Assembly: GCA_009760855.2 (NCBI GenBank)
Contig: WPIO01000050.1
Location: 641,001 to 705,000, forward strand
Length of the DNA stretch: 64,000 bases
Reading direction: 5' to 3'
DNA from: Cristatella mucedo
Taxonomy: Eukaryota > Bryozoa > Phylactolaemata > Cristatellidae
The position numbers and the translations under genes are program-made. Positions 26,101-36,932 of this stretch are shown in pieces. The notes beneath the pieces were generated by a model. That model did no database searches, was not told the origin of the DNA, and worked only from the letters and a program-made list of their open reading frames with translations. Position 1 is the stretch's first letter, and each line of letters begins with the position of its first letter.

Positions 26101-27429
26101 TGTTGATCAAGGCTTCCTTCATCTAGCAGATGTCATATGTTGCTTTCGGGTCAACACCCGGTTTAGACCTGTTTTGAATAGCCTATTTTTCTTGAATTCG
26201 GAAATCGCTTGAACATCCGATTCAAGCTTTAACATATTGGTTCTTTGAAAGGTATCCTAAAGACATATTTCGATTGTCGGACAAATTTTATAATTATTTT
26301 CTTGACATTCCTCAATTGCATGCTCCAGTACTCAAACCCACGACCTGAGTCGTGAAATGCGACCAGCCTACTCCTAAGCTTTTGAAACGAACTGCAGACG
26401 ACGCGACCTTCGAAATCGTAACGATGTACACGAGAATCTCTGCTTATGGAACTACCTGCTATAGCCACATCAAGCCGACTAAGAGGCTGCTGGTGGTGAA
26501 GGTGGTTACTGAAAGATCAAAATGGCCGCCGAACTGCCGAAGGTAGTACAGAAGCAGACTTTATTTAGAACAAAAGGTCTATTGCTGAGATCGCTGTAGG
26601 CCGACCGTATGAGCTGGCGAGAGGCCTGCAACTATCAGCGATGGCTTTCGACGCGATCAATCTGCGGCTGGAGCTCGTGTGCCGATTTGACGAAGCAGGG
26701 CAGGCTGACCGGGCGAGCTTCTTGCAAGAAGAAGCAAGTTGAGAGAAACCTACGTGCGGGCGTTCTAATCTAGCACACGTCGAGTTTATTCCTGCCTCGA
26801 ATGCCGGAAGCCCGAGCTCCATTCCACAGGACGGCTAGACGCACGTGGGTACATAACTAAGCAGCTTACCTCGTCTGTCGTGACAGCCGCTGCTGCCATG
26901 CGGCACTACTTACTCTCTGATCAGCACTGGTTCGGCATCAAGCTGCCTATCGACGACTTGCAAGGTTTGTCATTGAGCATGAGGTCACCCCTTCAATCTT
27001 CTGCTCCGGCTTACCTATTTTTGAAAAAGTTAACTATCAACCTTCACGTTCTAACGTTCGCTCTTTCGACTCAAGTTTGATACAGGTTTTGGAGATGTTG
27101 CTTTCAGCTCTAAATGCTTCCGAATGAAGAGTTACTAGTTTTCTTTGGGCGCTAATAAAATTTTACATTATTATCATCTTTATTTCCTGAGAGAAGCATA
27201 GCTTTATTTAAAGTTATGCAAGTGGGCTGAGTCGATTAGATTAGGACCGTGCATGGACTTACACGTGGTTCCTGAATATAAGTGTAACCGCGCAGAAGCT
27301 CGTCCCCCGGCTCTCTACCGGTGGACTGTGTGATGCAGTGCTGCGATGCGGTTAAAACACAGGCGGCCACAAATGGGTGCCGAAAGCAACAGTTTATTGT
27401 GGGCCTGTTCGTAGTGGTTACGCGCCGGC

Positions 27430-27595
27430 GCAAGCGCTTTATGCGGCGCGCACCGGACCAACGGAGTTAACTTCGCGAACTCCCAAAGTCCGAGTATAAC
27501 CAACTACCCTGTGCGTTTACGCGGCGCGTGTCGGTCCGACGGAGTTAACTGCGCTAACTCCCGAAGTCCGAGTATAACTATCTACCCTATGGGCG
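27430..27595. repeat. Tandem duplication, unit ~80 bp, two copies
   Basis: Two diverged units sharing gcggcgcg, cggagttaact and gtccgagtataac in the same order, inside the LTR-like repeat. Confidence 0.8.
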
Positions 27596-27774
27596 CGTCG
27601 CTACAGCACCCCAAGATACGAGGGGCTAACTGAGTAGCCGGCAGAACACAACTGCGGAGTCTAAGTTGCACTTAGCTGTCCGTCACCGTAGGTTCGCCTC
27701 TCGTGCTCTCGAAGCGTAGTCTCGCATCGACTACCGAAGCTGGAGCCCTGATCTCTGTCAGTCCTGTCATTTAT

Positions 27775-27775
27775 A

Positions 27776-27858
<83 letters not shown>
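27775..27858. repeat. (CT)n microsatellite
   Basis: CT repeat of about 80 bp within the LTR-like repeat. Confidence 0.97.
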
Positions 27859-27860
<2 letters not shown>

Positions 27861-28108
27861 CTCTCGACCTTGGGCGTAGCTGTTATTGTTACTGTTATAG
27901 TTATTGTTATTGTTATTGATAGCCCTTCCGTTGTATCGACTCCATTCCAACAGCACGAGCGAACACCGTAAAAGATCCGGCTGGCTGAGTAATTGCTTGG
28001 CTAGTCCAAGTTGACGTCAGCCACAGTCGAGAGCTTCCGCCGAAAGACGCCAACTCACGGGAGAGGGGTCGCGAACGCGCTACACGGGGAATGCGGAATA
28101 AACAAGAG

Positions 28109-28285
28109 TAGATATAAAATGAATGGCATGTAGCCTAGGGCTCGATCGAATGACGTTATCAATTGAACAAATCGTCCTCCGATAAACAATCTCGCTTCCT
28201 CTTGATCGTTTATCGTCGTCCGATTTATTCAATGGCTGCCGTCATTCTCGAGACCCTATTCTCCATACCCTTGATTTTATATCTA
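28109..28285. repeat. Imperfect palindrome at left edge of viral island
   Basis: Two ~84-nt arms (28109-28193 and about 28201-28285) are inverted copies at roughly 75% identity by eye. Outer ends are TAGATATAAAAT and ATTTTATATCTA, and inner ends are gataaacaatc and gatcgtttatc. It could be a foldback/MITE-like element or remains of joined viral terminal repeats. No matching copy was seen at the right edge of the island. Confidence 0.75.
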
Positions 28286-28369
28286 CTACGAGTTGTTTAG
28301 GTTTATGTATCTATATAAGAGTAAAATATAATTGCAATTAATTGAATAAATTATTCTATCTTTATATAC

Positions 28370-31300
28370 ATGTCTCAAAACATTGATAACTTTATGCGAC
28401 GGGAGGGTGAAAAATGTAGCGATCATGCAAAACGTATTAGAGAAGAGGTAAGAAAACGTACAGTTCTTCTTCCAAAATATCCTTTCTCAAAAGACAGTGT
28501 AGATGCATTGATTGCAACTCTGCGTTCACCAACAGCTATAAAACTAGATAATCCTATTGCTAAGAAATCCACTAAGCCTAAAAGTCGATGGTCTGTCGAT
28601 AAAGAGTCCATGAGGCTAATGAAGATACAGGAAACAGGTTGGTTTTTAGAAAAATCTTCTGATGGTAAATTCTTAGATTATGAATATATTGGACTAGATA
28701 AAAATGTAATTGATTTTGACTTAATATATGATATGATTGGAGAAGAACTTAAATTAGTTATTAAAGAATTACTTAAAAACAAAAGTGACTTAAAAATGAC
28801 CCTTGTTATTTCGCCTATTTTAGCTTCAGAAAGTGGTACTTATAATTACCAATCATTTGCAGGAATAACTAATTCAAAAATAAATAGAGTTTCAGATATT
28901 GATAGAATAATTAGAAACAATTTGCAGCTTTTAAAAAGAAAGTAGAGGAATGGTTAGAAAGAGGTTCTAATTGGATTATAGTTGGAGTTAATGCTATTTA
29001 TGCAAAGTTTTCATATTTTCGACACCAATTCGGCGGTAGTTACTTACCAATGCCAGAAGGATTAGAAAAGAAGAGGTCAACAATTAATATAAAGAATGAA
29101 TCAGATAATCTTTGTGCTTTATGGTGTGTGTTAAGGTTTCTCAACCGGAGGGATAACCATCCAGAGTCTATTGCTGATTTAAAAGAAATGTTACATGAGA
29201 AATATTCACAGCATCTAAAGGGAATAGAAGGCTTGTTCAATGTTAAGGAGAATTATTCTTCAAATGTATTAAATGTTGTTGTTATTCCTCATTTAGCTGA
29301 ATTATTTAACATAACTATTAATGTTTACGAATATGATAATAAAATTATAACTCCACTTATAGTAGTTGATGAAGAGAAAGAGAGGCATTCAGATCTTCTT
29401 TTGTATAGCACTCCAAGCAAAAGCAACTTTCATTATGTAATTATTAAAAACTTCAAGGGTTTGTGCAGAAGTAGCAAAGGATATGGAACACAGCTTACTT
29501 GTAAAAGATGTTTGTGTAGATTTTACTCTAAAGAAAAACTAGAATCACATATTGATGCATGCAAACGTGGAAATGATGGTAAGTCCAGAATAAGAATGCC
29601 AAGTGCAGATAGTAAAAAAGGAGATAAATGTTATTTTAGAGAGTATGCTAAAACGTTATGCTGTCCTCGTGTTGCTTATGCAGACTTTGAATGCTTACTA
29701 ACAAACGTTATAAAAACAGATAAAAGAAGATTCTACTACTCCACATGGTACTTTTCAAAAGCATATTCCTTATTCATCTGCTTATACTATTATTGATTAT
29801 TAAGGAAAACAAAGAACATTTAAATTATTCAATGGTTCAAATAATGCTAGAGATCTATTAAAAAGTTTGTTGCAAGAAGTTGAAATAATAAAAAATGAAA
29901 TGAAACCTGTTCTTGATAAATCTGAAAAGTTTGATTATAGTAATTTTAAGGAAGAAGACAAAAAAGATTTTGAGAATGCAACTGTTTGTCATATTTTCGA
30001 TTTAGATTTAGATGAAGATAAAGTTTTAGATCATTGTCATTTAACAGGAAAGTATAGGGGTGCTGCACATAATGCTTGCAGCTTAAATCTCAGCGTTAAT
30101 CCTAAGAAGTTTAAACTTCCAATATTTACTTACAACTTAAAAGGTTATGACTCACATTTATTAGTACACGGGTTTCAAGATTTAAAACTAGATGAAAAAG
30201 TCATTGCCAATAATATGGAGAAATATATAAACATTGAAATTGATTCACTTATTTTTAAAGACTCTTTACAAATGTTGCAAAAAAGGTTTAGCAGATCTCG
30301 TAAATAATGTTGTTAAATCAGGAAAACCATTAGAACAAACAAGAAATTACTTTTCGATGTTGGATGATAATGAATTCAATCTATTAAAAGAAAAAGGTAT
30401 ATTACCCTATGAATATATAGACTCATTTTCAAGACTAGATGAAAAGTCACTATCCCAAATTAAAAGTTTTTATAGCACATTAAATGATACAAACATAGAT
30501 GAAAAAGATTATGATCGTGTTAAGAAAGTTTGGGCATTGATGAAAAAAATAGATCAAAACACTGAAGATACATTAGGAAAGTATAGCGATATTTATCTAA
30601 CTATGGATGTCCTTCTACTTGCAGATGTATTTCAACAGTTTAGACATTTATCAAAGAAAATTGATGGTTTAGATCCTGCCAATTTCCTTACTGCACCAGG
30701 TTTAACTTGGTCTGTAGGTTTGAGATTTTCAAATGTTAAATTAGATTGATTAACAAACTTTGAACATTTTGACTTCTTTGAAAGTGCAATAAGAGGAGGA
30801 ATAACGCAAGCATCATGTAGATATGTCAAAGCAAACAATGAAATGGCTTCTAATTATGATGGTACTAAAGAAAAGAGTTGGTTACTTTATGTTGATGCAA
30901 ATTCATTATATGCTACAGCAATGACACAACCACTTCCAATTTCTAATTTCAAGTTTTTAGATAGTAAAAAAATAAAGAAGATTACAGCCAAGAAGATATT
31001 ATCATTAAAAGAGGATGCAGAAACTGGTTGTGCTTTTGAAGTAGATATGCACTGCCCAGAAGAACTACACGGCACTCATTTTGATTATCCTATTCTACCA
31101 ATTAGAAGAAAAGTAGGTGTTGAAGAATACTCTGATTATCAAAAGAAAACGTTATTAAGGGATGATAAGAAGAAAATAGATGAATGTGAAACTAAAGTGG
31201 AAAAACTAACTGTTTATCTAGAACCTAGAGTTAAATATGTTATCCATTATATAAATCTACAACTTGCAATTGAAAGAGGATATGTATTAACAAAGATACA

Positions 31301-32364
31301 TAGAGTAATGAGTTTTACACAAAGTAGATGGTTGAGTGGATATATAGTTAATAACGTTGAAAGAAGAAAAGTAGCAAAGGATGAGCTTGAAAAAGAATAT
31401 TATAAACTCAAAAACAATGCATTCTTTGGAAAGACAATGGATAATGTTGGAGAAAGAGTAAACATTGAATTGTTTGATTTGAAATACGATAAGGATATTG
31501 TAGTTTCAGATAAAAGAGTAATGAGTGCAAGATTCAAAGATAGAATATTGTTTAACCGAGATTTAGTCGGAATTGAAACAACGAAAGCAGAGATCTGTCT
31601 TGATAAACCTATTTATTTAGGTTTTACAATTCTAGATATTTCAAAACTAATAATGCAGGATTTCTTATATAACACAATAAAAGGTTATTACAATGATAAA
31701 GTAACACTTGCTTATACTGACACTGATTCTTTGGTAATGCAAATAAATACTGATCATGTTTATAGAGACTTTGAAAATTATTTAGATTACTTAGATTTGT
31801 CTGGTTATCCTAAGAACCAAAATATATGGAAAGTAAAAGGAGCAGAAACGATTATGCTGCTAATAAGGGAAGTCTAGGTAAATTCAAGGATGAAATATTG
31901 AAAAATATTCAGTAGATCTAAAAACAAAGGATTTCATAAGAGATGAAAAAGGTGATGTGATTGAAAAATCAATTGTACTTGATGAGGGCGTTTTCTTTAG
32001 ACCAAAACTTTATTCAATGCAGATAGCTATCAAGAAAGATAAAGGAATAGAAGTTAAATCTACTGTCAAAAAAGCAAAAGGAACAAAGAAAGATGTAGTA
32101 AAGAAGTGTCTGACTCATTCTGATTATGTTGGTTGTCTTAAAACTGGTTTTGATGTTTATTGCAATCAATCAAGATTTCAGTATAAAAACCATCAAATTT
32201 TCACTATAACACAATCTAAAAAAGCACTACCAGCATTTGACTCAAAACGATATTGGTTAGACTGTGGAATTCATAGTTACTCTTACGGCCACTATAGGAT
32301 AAAAGAGTCAGCAGGTCACTGTAAAACTTGTAATATTAGTATAGATGCCGAAAAGGAAGATTGA
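28370..32364 (+). pseudogene. polB: Protein-primed family B DNA polymerase, disrupted
   Basis: Viral replicative polymerase of the pPolB group. Domains in order: an N-terminal region typical of Polinton polymerases (from 28370, continuing through NIKNESDNLCALWC at ~29090), zinc-finger-like cysteines (~29490-29560), Exo I (YADFE, ~29680), an HNH/endonuclease-VII-like insertion with DHCHLTGKYRGAAHNAC (~30030), Exo II (NLKGYDSHLL, ~30135), Exo III (YLTMDVLLLADVF, ~30590), polymerase motif A (DANSLYATAM, ~30892), motif B (KLKNNAFFGKT, ~31407) and motif C (YTDTDSL, ~31714). The C-terminal part is 31957-32364. The gene is dead: frameshifts near 28920, 29730, 30285 and 31850, and in-frame stops near 29800 and at 30747-30749. 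The active-site motifs themselves remain readable. It is the first gene of the island's plus-strand set. Confidence 0.95.
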
Positions 32365-32462
32365 AATCATTAGTAGAAGAAGAATAAGATTGCGTTGATG
32401 TTCCAATATTGCTTATACAATTTGCACTTAAATTACCCCAATATCCAATAAAACCAACATTA

Positions 32463-32876
32463 TTAATAAATGTTCAAACAAAGGGTAATCTTCCACAATT
32501 CAAATGGAAATGATGCATGCACATCAATTAGCAAATTAGCAATTACATCAGTTGGAGTATAATTATTAAAATTTGGTTCTCTTCTAAGAATTATTAGCCT
32601 ATCAACACTTACATTTCCATTTACTGTTTCATCTTGTTTATACATACTAGTTTTTGTATCAGCATATTGCTTTGTAGCAATATCTCTTCCATTAACACGA
32701 TCTGATATTCTTACATATTTTTTTGAGTTTGCAGATAATTTACCAGTTATATTTTGATCAGAATCCTTTCTTAAATAATTGCTATCAGCAAATGATTTAT
32801 TAACTGTTTCTAATGAATCAATAGTTTCTCCAACATTAATTATTCTATTTGAATCAAAGTTCAACGTCCCATTCAT
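32463..32876 (-). CDS. Tail-fibre-like protein (fibre 3), probably truncated
   Basis: 137 residues from an ATG at 32876. It carries repeats of the fibre type: an N-G-x-L-x-F/M-x-x-N-x-I-x-N core, then a switch to an ATKQYAD motif (residues ~65-71). Such repeats form trimeric beta-rich shafts in phage tail fibres; here a role in host attachment is inference. The C-terminal ~20 residues lose the pattern, suggesting a frameshift. It lies convergent to PolB, whose end is at 32364, and directly downstream of fibre 2. Confidence 0.6.
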   Translation of the reverse strand: MNGTLNFDSNRIINVGETIDSLETVNKSFADSNYLRKDSDQNITGKLSANSKKYVRISDRVNGRDIATKQYADTKTSMYKQDETVNGNVSVDRLIILRREPNFNNYTPTDVIANLLIDVHASFPFELWKITLCLNIY

Positions 32877-32902
32877 TTGTAAGTCTTTTCAAGAGAGCAT
32901 TT

Positions 32903-34325
32903 TTAGGATAGTGCTATATAAGAAGTTAAAAATACACTTCGTTCACTAAGGAAATCTTTTGAACATATAATTGGCATATCATTTATCAATCTTTTTTGAT
33001 AATTAAGAATACAACTTCCAAATACTTGAAATTTATAATCAGGATTTATTTCTGCTGTTGGAAGTGGTGCAAGTATTTTCATTTTCATATCAGGTGTTTG
33101 ATTTGTTGTTAAAATCACAAATAATCCTTTAGAAAATACACTATTAGATATGTTATCGGGAATTTTTATCAATCCATCATATTTCATTTCTCTTATTTGT
33201 GTCTTTAATGTTGAATCAATGGCAATTAAAAATGTTATTTTTCCAATATTTCCATCTGCTATTTTATTTAGATAACCAAGGTTTACACTATAAGTTGGAT
33301 TAACAGGATCATTTACAATTCTAATACAATTATTTTGCATATCTAAATTACCATTAACAGTTCCACCATGTAAATTAAGAAAGTTATCATCGATATACTT
33401 TTTATTCGGAACAGTTGACTTCTGCAACTCACTGCTTACTGGCCTACCAGCATGTGCGATCAGGCGTTTGCAGCTGGTGCAAAACTCTGCAGCTAGGCTT
33501 GTCTGTCGTGAGCGTCGCAGTTGCCACATTACTCCACTTCCCGCCGACCTGCACTGGCTACCAGTGAGGCAACGGATTGACTTCAAGGTTTTGTCGCTCA
33601 CTTTGAGGTCTCTTCATTCTATGGCTCCAGCCTATCTTTCAGATATACTACCCCATCAGGCCAAGCCTCGTACCACCTGCTTTTCGGAATCCAACAGTCT
33701 GGAAATAACTCGTACAAACCTTAAATCCTTTGGAGACCGTGCATTCAGCTCGTATGCTCCCAAAGCCTGGAACTCCCTCCCGACCTGCATCAGAACATCC
33801 AATGACCTGACCACATTTAAAAGAAACCTTAAACAAGTTCTCTGAGGGCGCTTTATCAAGTGCAATATTATTATTATTAGTAGTAGTAAGATCAAGGTCT
33901 GGATTTACACCAGCAAATGGACTTTCAACAGTATATCTGCTTGAAGCTTCACTAGCAGATGAAACATTAACTTTGATAGCTCCATTTACAATTAAATTAC
34001 CTCTAATTGTTCCACTTGTAAGTGGAAGTTTAGTATCAGTATAATCTTTAGTTGAAGCATCACTAGGATTTATAGGATTAGCAAGATCTACAATTCTAAA
34101 ATTATTCATATCAATATCTCCATCATTCGTTGTTGATCTATAAATCTTAGTAACAATATTTATATCTATATAGATTCTATTTACTGCATCACCAGCATCA
34201 ACAGGATCACCTAAATCTTTTATAACGTTTCCATTCATGTTTAGATTTCCACTAAGTATATCACCAGTCTTTCTAATACAATTCTTTGATGTCTTACCTC
34301 TACTTCTTTTACCTAACATTACCAT
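32903..34325 (-). pseudogene. Tail-fibre-like protein (fibre 2), split by a LINE
   Basis: Minus-strand fibre gene starting near 34325 (basic N-terminus MLGKRSRGKTSK). It has shaft repeats GNLNMNGNVIKDLGDPVDAG and DIDMNNFRIVDLANPINPSD. After the LINE inserted at 33414-33886 the fibre sequence resumes with GGTVNGNLDMQNNCIRIVND and ends in a non-repeat head-like region (about 33230-32903). The repeat G-D/N-L-x-M-x-x-N-x-I-x-x-L-x-x-P-V/I-N is the same as in the other fibres of this island. It was clearly one gene before the insertion; head function is inferred from position only. Confidence 0.75.
33414..33886 (+). mobile_element. CR1/L2-like LINE inserted into viral fibre gene
   Basis: 5'-truncated copy beginning at gacttctgcaactcactgc (DFCNSL in the LINE frame). 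It has a long readable C-terminal frame (LHWLPVRQRIDFKVL, then [20 protein letters not shown]) and the family 3' end with a TTA-type tail near 33866-33886. It is host DNA: the same family occurs at 2.5, 15.7 and 45.3 kb outside the viral genes. A clear target-site duplication was not seen. Confidence 0.88.
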
Positions 34326-35186
34326 ACAATACTAACAATAAAATCTATAATAGTAATTCCACTAGCAACTGTAAACTTATCGATAGCATATCTACATGTC
34401 CCATCAATGTTAATTATTAATACTACTGTATCACTTACTCCATAAGTATTATCACTAGTTAATTCTAAATAAAAATTAGTTTTATTAGTTGCATACATAA
34501 TATTAGACACCGTACTAAAATTAGGTAACACTCCTGGAAAGAACGTTTTAAAGATTAGTATGATATGCTATGATTTTTCCAGTAGCTTCAACAACAGGCA
34601 TATCACTAGGTGTAATTTGTTGAGGTTGAAACGCATTACCTGTACTTCTATTAGCAGTAATACTTAAACCTAACATATCAAAATAAAATATACTTGGATA
34701 AGTACCATTCAAACCTAAGTATTTAAATGTTACTTGTTTATTACTATCAACATATTGTTTTGATGTTACATCAGAAACTTTTACATTCATAATATTCTTA
34801 TTTCCCATGTCAATACTTGACATTGCTTTACCTTGAAATACTGCTGTCATATTTTTAAGTAATCCATAGTTTATTACTTTATAAGGTCTTAAATCTGAGT
34901 ATAGAGTTCCATCTGCTGAGTTACCAGATATCCCATAAACATTCTTACAATTCAATTGTGATTTCATTACTGCTCCACTCTTTGGTAACAAATCAGTTAG
35001 AGCTGATACTTTTGCTATTTCTCCTGAAGGATTAATAATGACATTGTTACCAGCACTTAAAGTAAGAGCATAATCTAGTCTTATAGCATCGCCACTATTA
35101 ACAGGAAATCCTAAGTTAGTTATTCTATTATTATTTGCATCAAGATTAGTATAAATATTACCATTGACTTTTCTAACTTTTCCCAT
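34319..35186 (-). pseudogene. Tail-fibre-like protein (fibre 1), frameshifted
   Basis: Starts at ATG 35186 (MGKVRKVNGNIYTNLDANNN). Shaft repeats are NGNIYTNLDANNNRITNLGF at the N-terminus and SSIDMGNKNIMNVKVSDVTS near residue 120-140, followed by a YVD-type joint. A frameshift near 34555 separates the last ~70 residues (34531-34319), which lack repeats and may be a C-terminal head. It is divergent from the core-like gene that starts about 5 bp away. Confidence 0.72.
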
Positions 35187-35191
35187 TATAT

Positions 35192-36308
35192 AATATATGC
35201 AGAAAAAGTAAAGAAAGGTAAAGGTGTAGAAGAAGATTTAAAAGAAGGAATTAAAACAACTAAAGAAGTGTTAGATGGTGTAAAGACTCCAACCAAAATG
35301 AGTGAAAAAGTTGTAACAAAAGTATTACCTAAACTCGCTGCAAGATTATCATTACAAGCTTCTGAAAAATTGCAATAGCTGTTCCTAAAGTATTACAATC
35401 TCTTAAAGTTATTGAAGCTGGAACAAAAGTATTAGGCGGCTTTCTTAGTGGCTTTACAGAAATTGTAGATTTATCTTTATTTATAAAACAAATAGTAGAT
35501 GATATTACTAGTGGTAAATATGTTCAAGTATTTTGGAAAACAATGTCAGAAAGAAGGATTACAAAAGATGATTGAATCTTTACGAATTGTACTTGCAATT
35601 AATGATGTTTTACTTGCTGCAGAAAAAGATAGCTATCTATGGCAGTGGAACCCAAGTCAATATTTAATATTTAAGTGAAGTGTTTGGAATGGAAGTAAAT
35701 TGGGATGCAAGTCAATTAGATCCTAAAATCTGGAGTAAGAATTTCTTACAAGTGAGATCAGGAGGTTTTCTTCCTGCTATTCCAGCACTCGTAGGTTTGA
35801 TAGCTACAATTATTGGAGGAGTTGGGACTGGAATTTAGATAGCAGTAGCTGTTGCAAGTCTAATAGAAAAGTTAGTGGATCAAACTATGTTCACTGGTAA
35901 AAGTCCACCTATGAAAACCCATGAGCAAAGAATGGAGGCATTAACTTTGCAACAAGAAAGATTAACAAATGCAATAACTGACTTAAAGAAAATGGTAAAA
36001 CTAATTGATAGAGGAATTGATATTGATGTGTCAGGAAAAGTACAAAGAGAAGAAGTACAAAATCGATTGGATTATCAAGACCATGGAAGAGCACCTGTAG
36101 AGAGCGGTGGAGTTGATTATTCTCCGGAATTAAAAAGAGATATAAAAACAAGTAGAAGCTTCAAAAGTTGGTGGGAAAAAGTCATGTAATTTTAAAGCTG
36201 AGAGTTCAATGTTACTTTCTGTACTTTACAAACAAGGGAAAACACCAGAAGAGATTGATCGTGAGGTTAAAAAAAATTGCTGGTAGGATTGAAAAAGATA
36301 TGCAGTAA
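35192..36308 (+). pseudogene. Core/minor-capsid-like viral protein remnants
   Basis: A run of plus-strand fragments in shifting frames: a Lys-rich helical stretch (35195-35380), an alpha-helical block (35380-35575), a further fragment from 35568, and a Gly-flanked hydrophobic segment SGGFLPAIPALVGLIATIIG (about 35758-35817). A helical, charged tail at 35875-36189 (coiled coil LTLQQERLTNAITDLKK) continues out of frame to about 36308. Gly-rich hydrophobic segments of this sort occur in membrane-active or core proteins of adenovirus-like and Polinton-like elements. It may be the remains of one or two genes. The function is not proven. Confidence 0.5.
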
Positions 36309-36827
36309 TTAAAAATCGGTGTAACGAACTAGTTTATTATTTTCATCCAAACAATAAGTAAAGTTTAGACGTGTGAATTCCAAATGATTCTTTATTGCAG
36401 CTATATCGCATGCTTCAGCTGCATCATCCTCATTATCAAATAATCCCAAGTGCTTACTTTTCCCATTTATTCTATTTTCTGCACGATATTTATTTGATTT
36501 CTCAACCCGTCTAACGCCAATAAAAATAGATGTCAACCCTTCTCGTTTTGCTTTATTTTTCATATTTTCAGAATGACTAGCAAGTCTTAAATTACTTAGT
36601 CTATTGTCAGTTTTATCTAAATTAATGTGATCTATTTCTTGCAAAGGCATTTCATTTAAAAAAATGATCAATGTCAAACGATGAACCATATAAAATTTTC
36701 CGTTAATAATTATTTGTCTATATCCTATTCCATTTATACAAACTGCTTCTTCTCCAGATTTTGCTTTTCCTCTATCCACTTTCCATAAAAATATACCTGT
36801 GAATGCATTGTAATCCAATAAATCCAT
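36309..36827 (-). CDS. HNH homing endonuclease with AP2 DNA-binding domain
   Basis: 172-residue open frame with no stop or frameshift. The HNH nuclease motif lies at residues ~45-85 (VHRLTLIIFLNEMPLQEIDH, then NRLSNLRLAS), with the conserved His of VHRL, the IDH His-Asp pair and the NLRL Asn region. An AP2-type domain follows (residues ~100-155: GVRRVEKSNKYRAENRINGK, LGLFDNEDDAAEACD). HNH-AP2 proteins are selfish site-specific endonucleases common in phages and large DNA viruses. The frame stays open upstream of the ATG to a TATATAGAAATTT motif (36875-36887), so the true start may lie further upstream. It is convergent to the core-like gene. Its intactness contrasts with the decayed neighbours. 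Confidence 0.92.
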   Translation of the reverse strand: MDLLDYNAFTGIFLWKVDRGKAKSGEEAVCINGIGYRQIIINGKFYMVHRLTLIIFLNEMPLQEIDHINLDKTDNRLSNLRLASHSENMKNKAKREGLTSIFIGVRRVEKSNKYRAENRINGKSKHLGLFDNEDDAAEACDIAAIKNHLEFTRLNFTYCLDENNKLVRYTDF

Positions 36828-36874
36828 TAAATGTTCTCTAAATTCTGCAACATTATAACCTTCATCAATATCTG

Positions 36875-36932
36875 AAATTTCTATATAATGTTTTTAATCT
36901 GTTTAAAATATTTTATTATATATAGAAATATG
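36875..36932. promoter_or_regulatory. Divergent viral promoter motifs (TATATAGAAAT)
   Basis: Two inverted copies of the same motif: TATATAGAAATTT on the minus strand (36875-36887, upstream of the HNH gene) and TATATAGAAATATG on the plus strand (36919-36932, ending in the ATG of the core/PLA2 gene). The spacer is very AT-rich. Related motifs precede other genes of the island. Confidence 0.55.

Larger units (their letters stand above)
27240..28105 (-). repeat. LTR-like dispersed repeat, copy 1
   Basis: Its reverse complement matches 47155-47345 well (gtgtagcgcgttcgcgaccc, then gttggcgtctttcgg) and again shares ACAATAAACTGTTG with 47.9 kb. A polyadenylation-type signal late in a GC-rich, non-coding unit suggests a solo LTR, but terminal TG..CA and target-site duplications could not be fixed. 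It contains a CT microsatellite (27775-27858) and a tandem duplication (27430-27595). Homology stops at about 28105, where the palindrome and viral island begin. Confidence 0.5.

Noticed and set aside
26897-26965. First exon of a third host gene (MRHYLLSDQHWFGIKLPIDD with a donor-like site after it)
   Set aside because: No following exon or recognisable family was found, and the donor match is weak; kept only as a note.
35192-36308. Adenain-type viral protease
   Set aside because: No His/Asp/Cys signature of that family could be seen in any frame here or elsewhere in the island.
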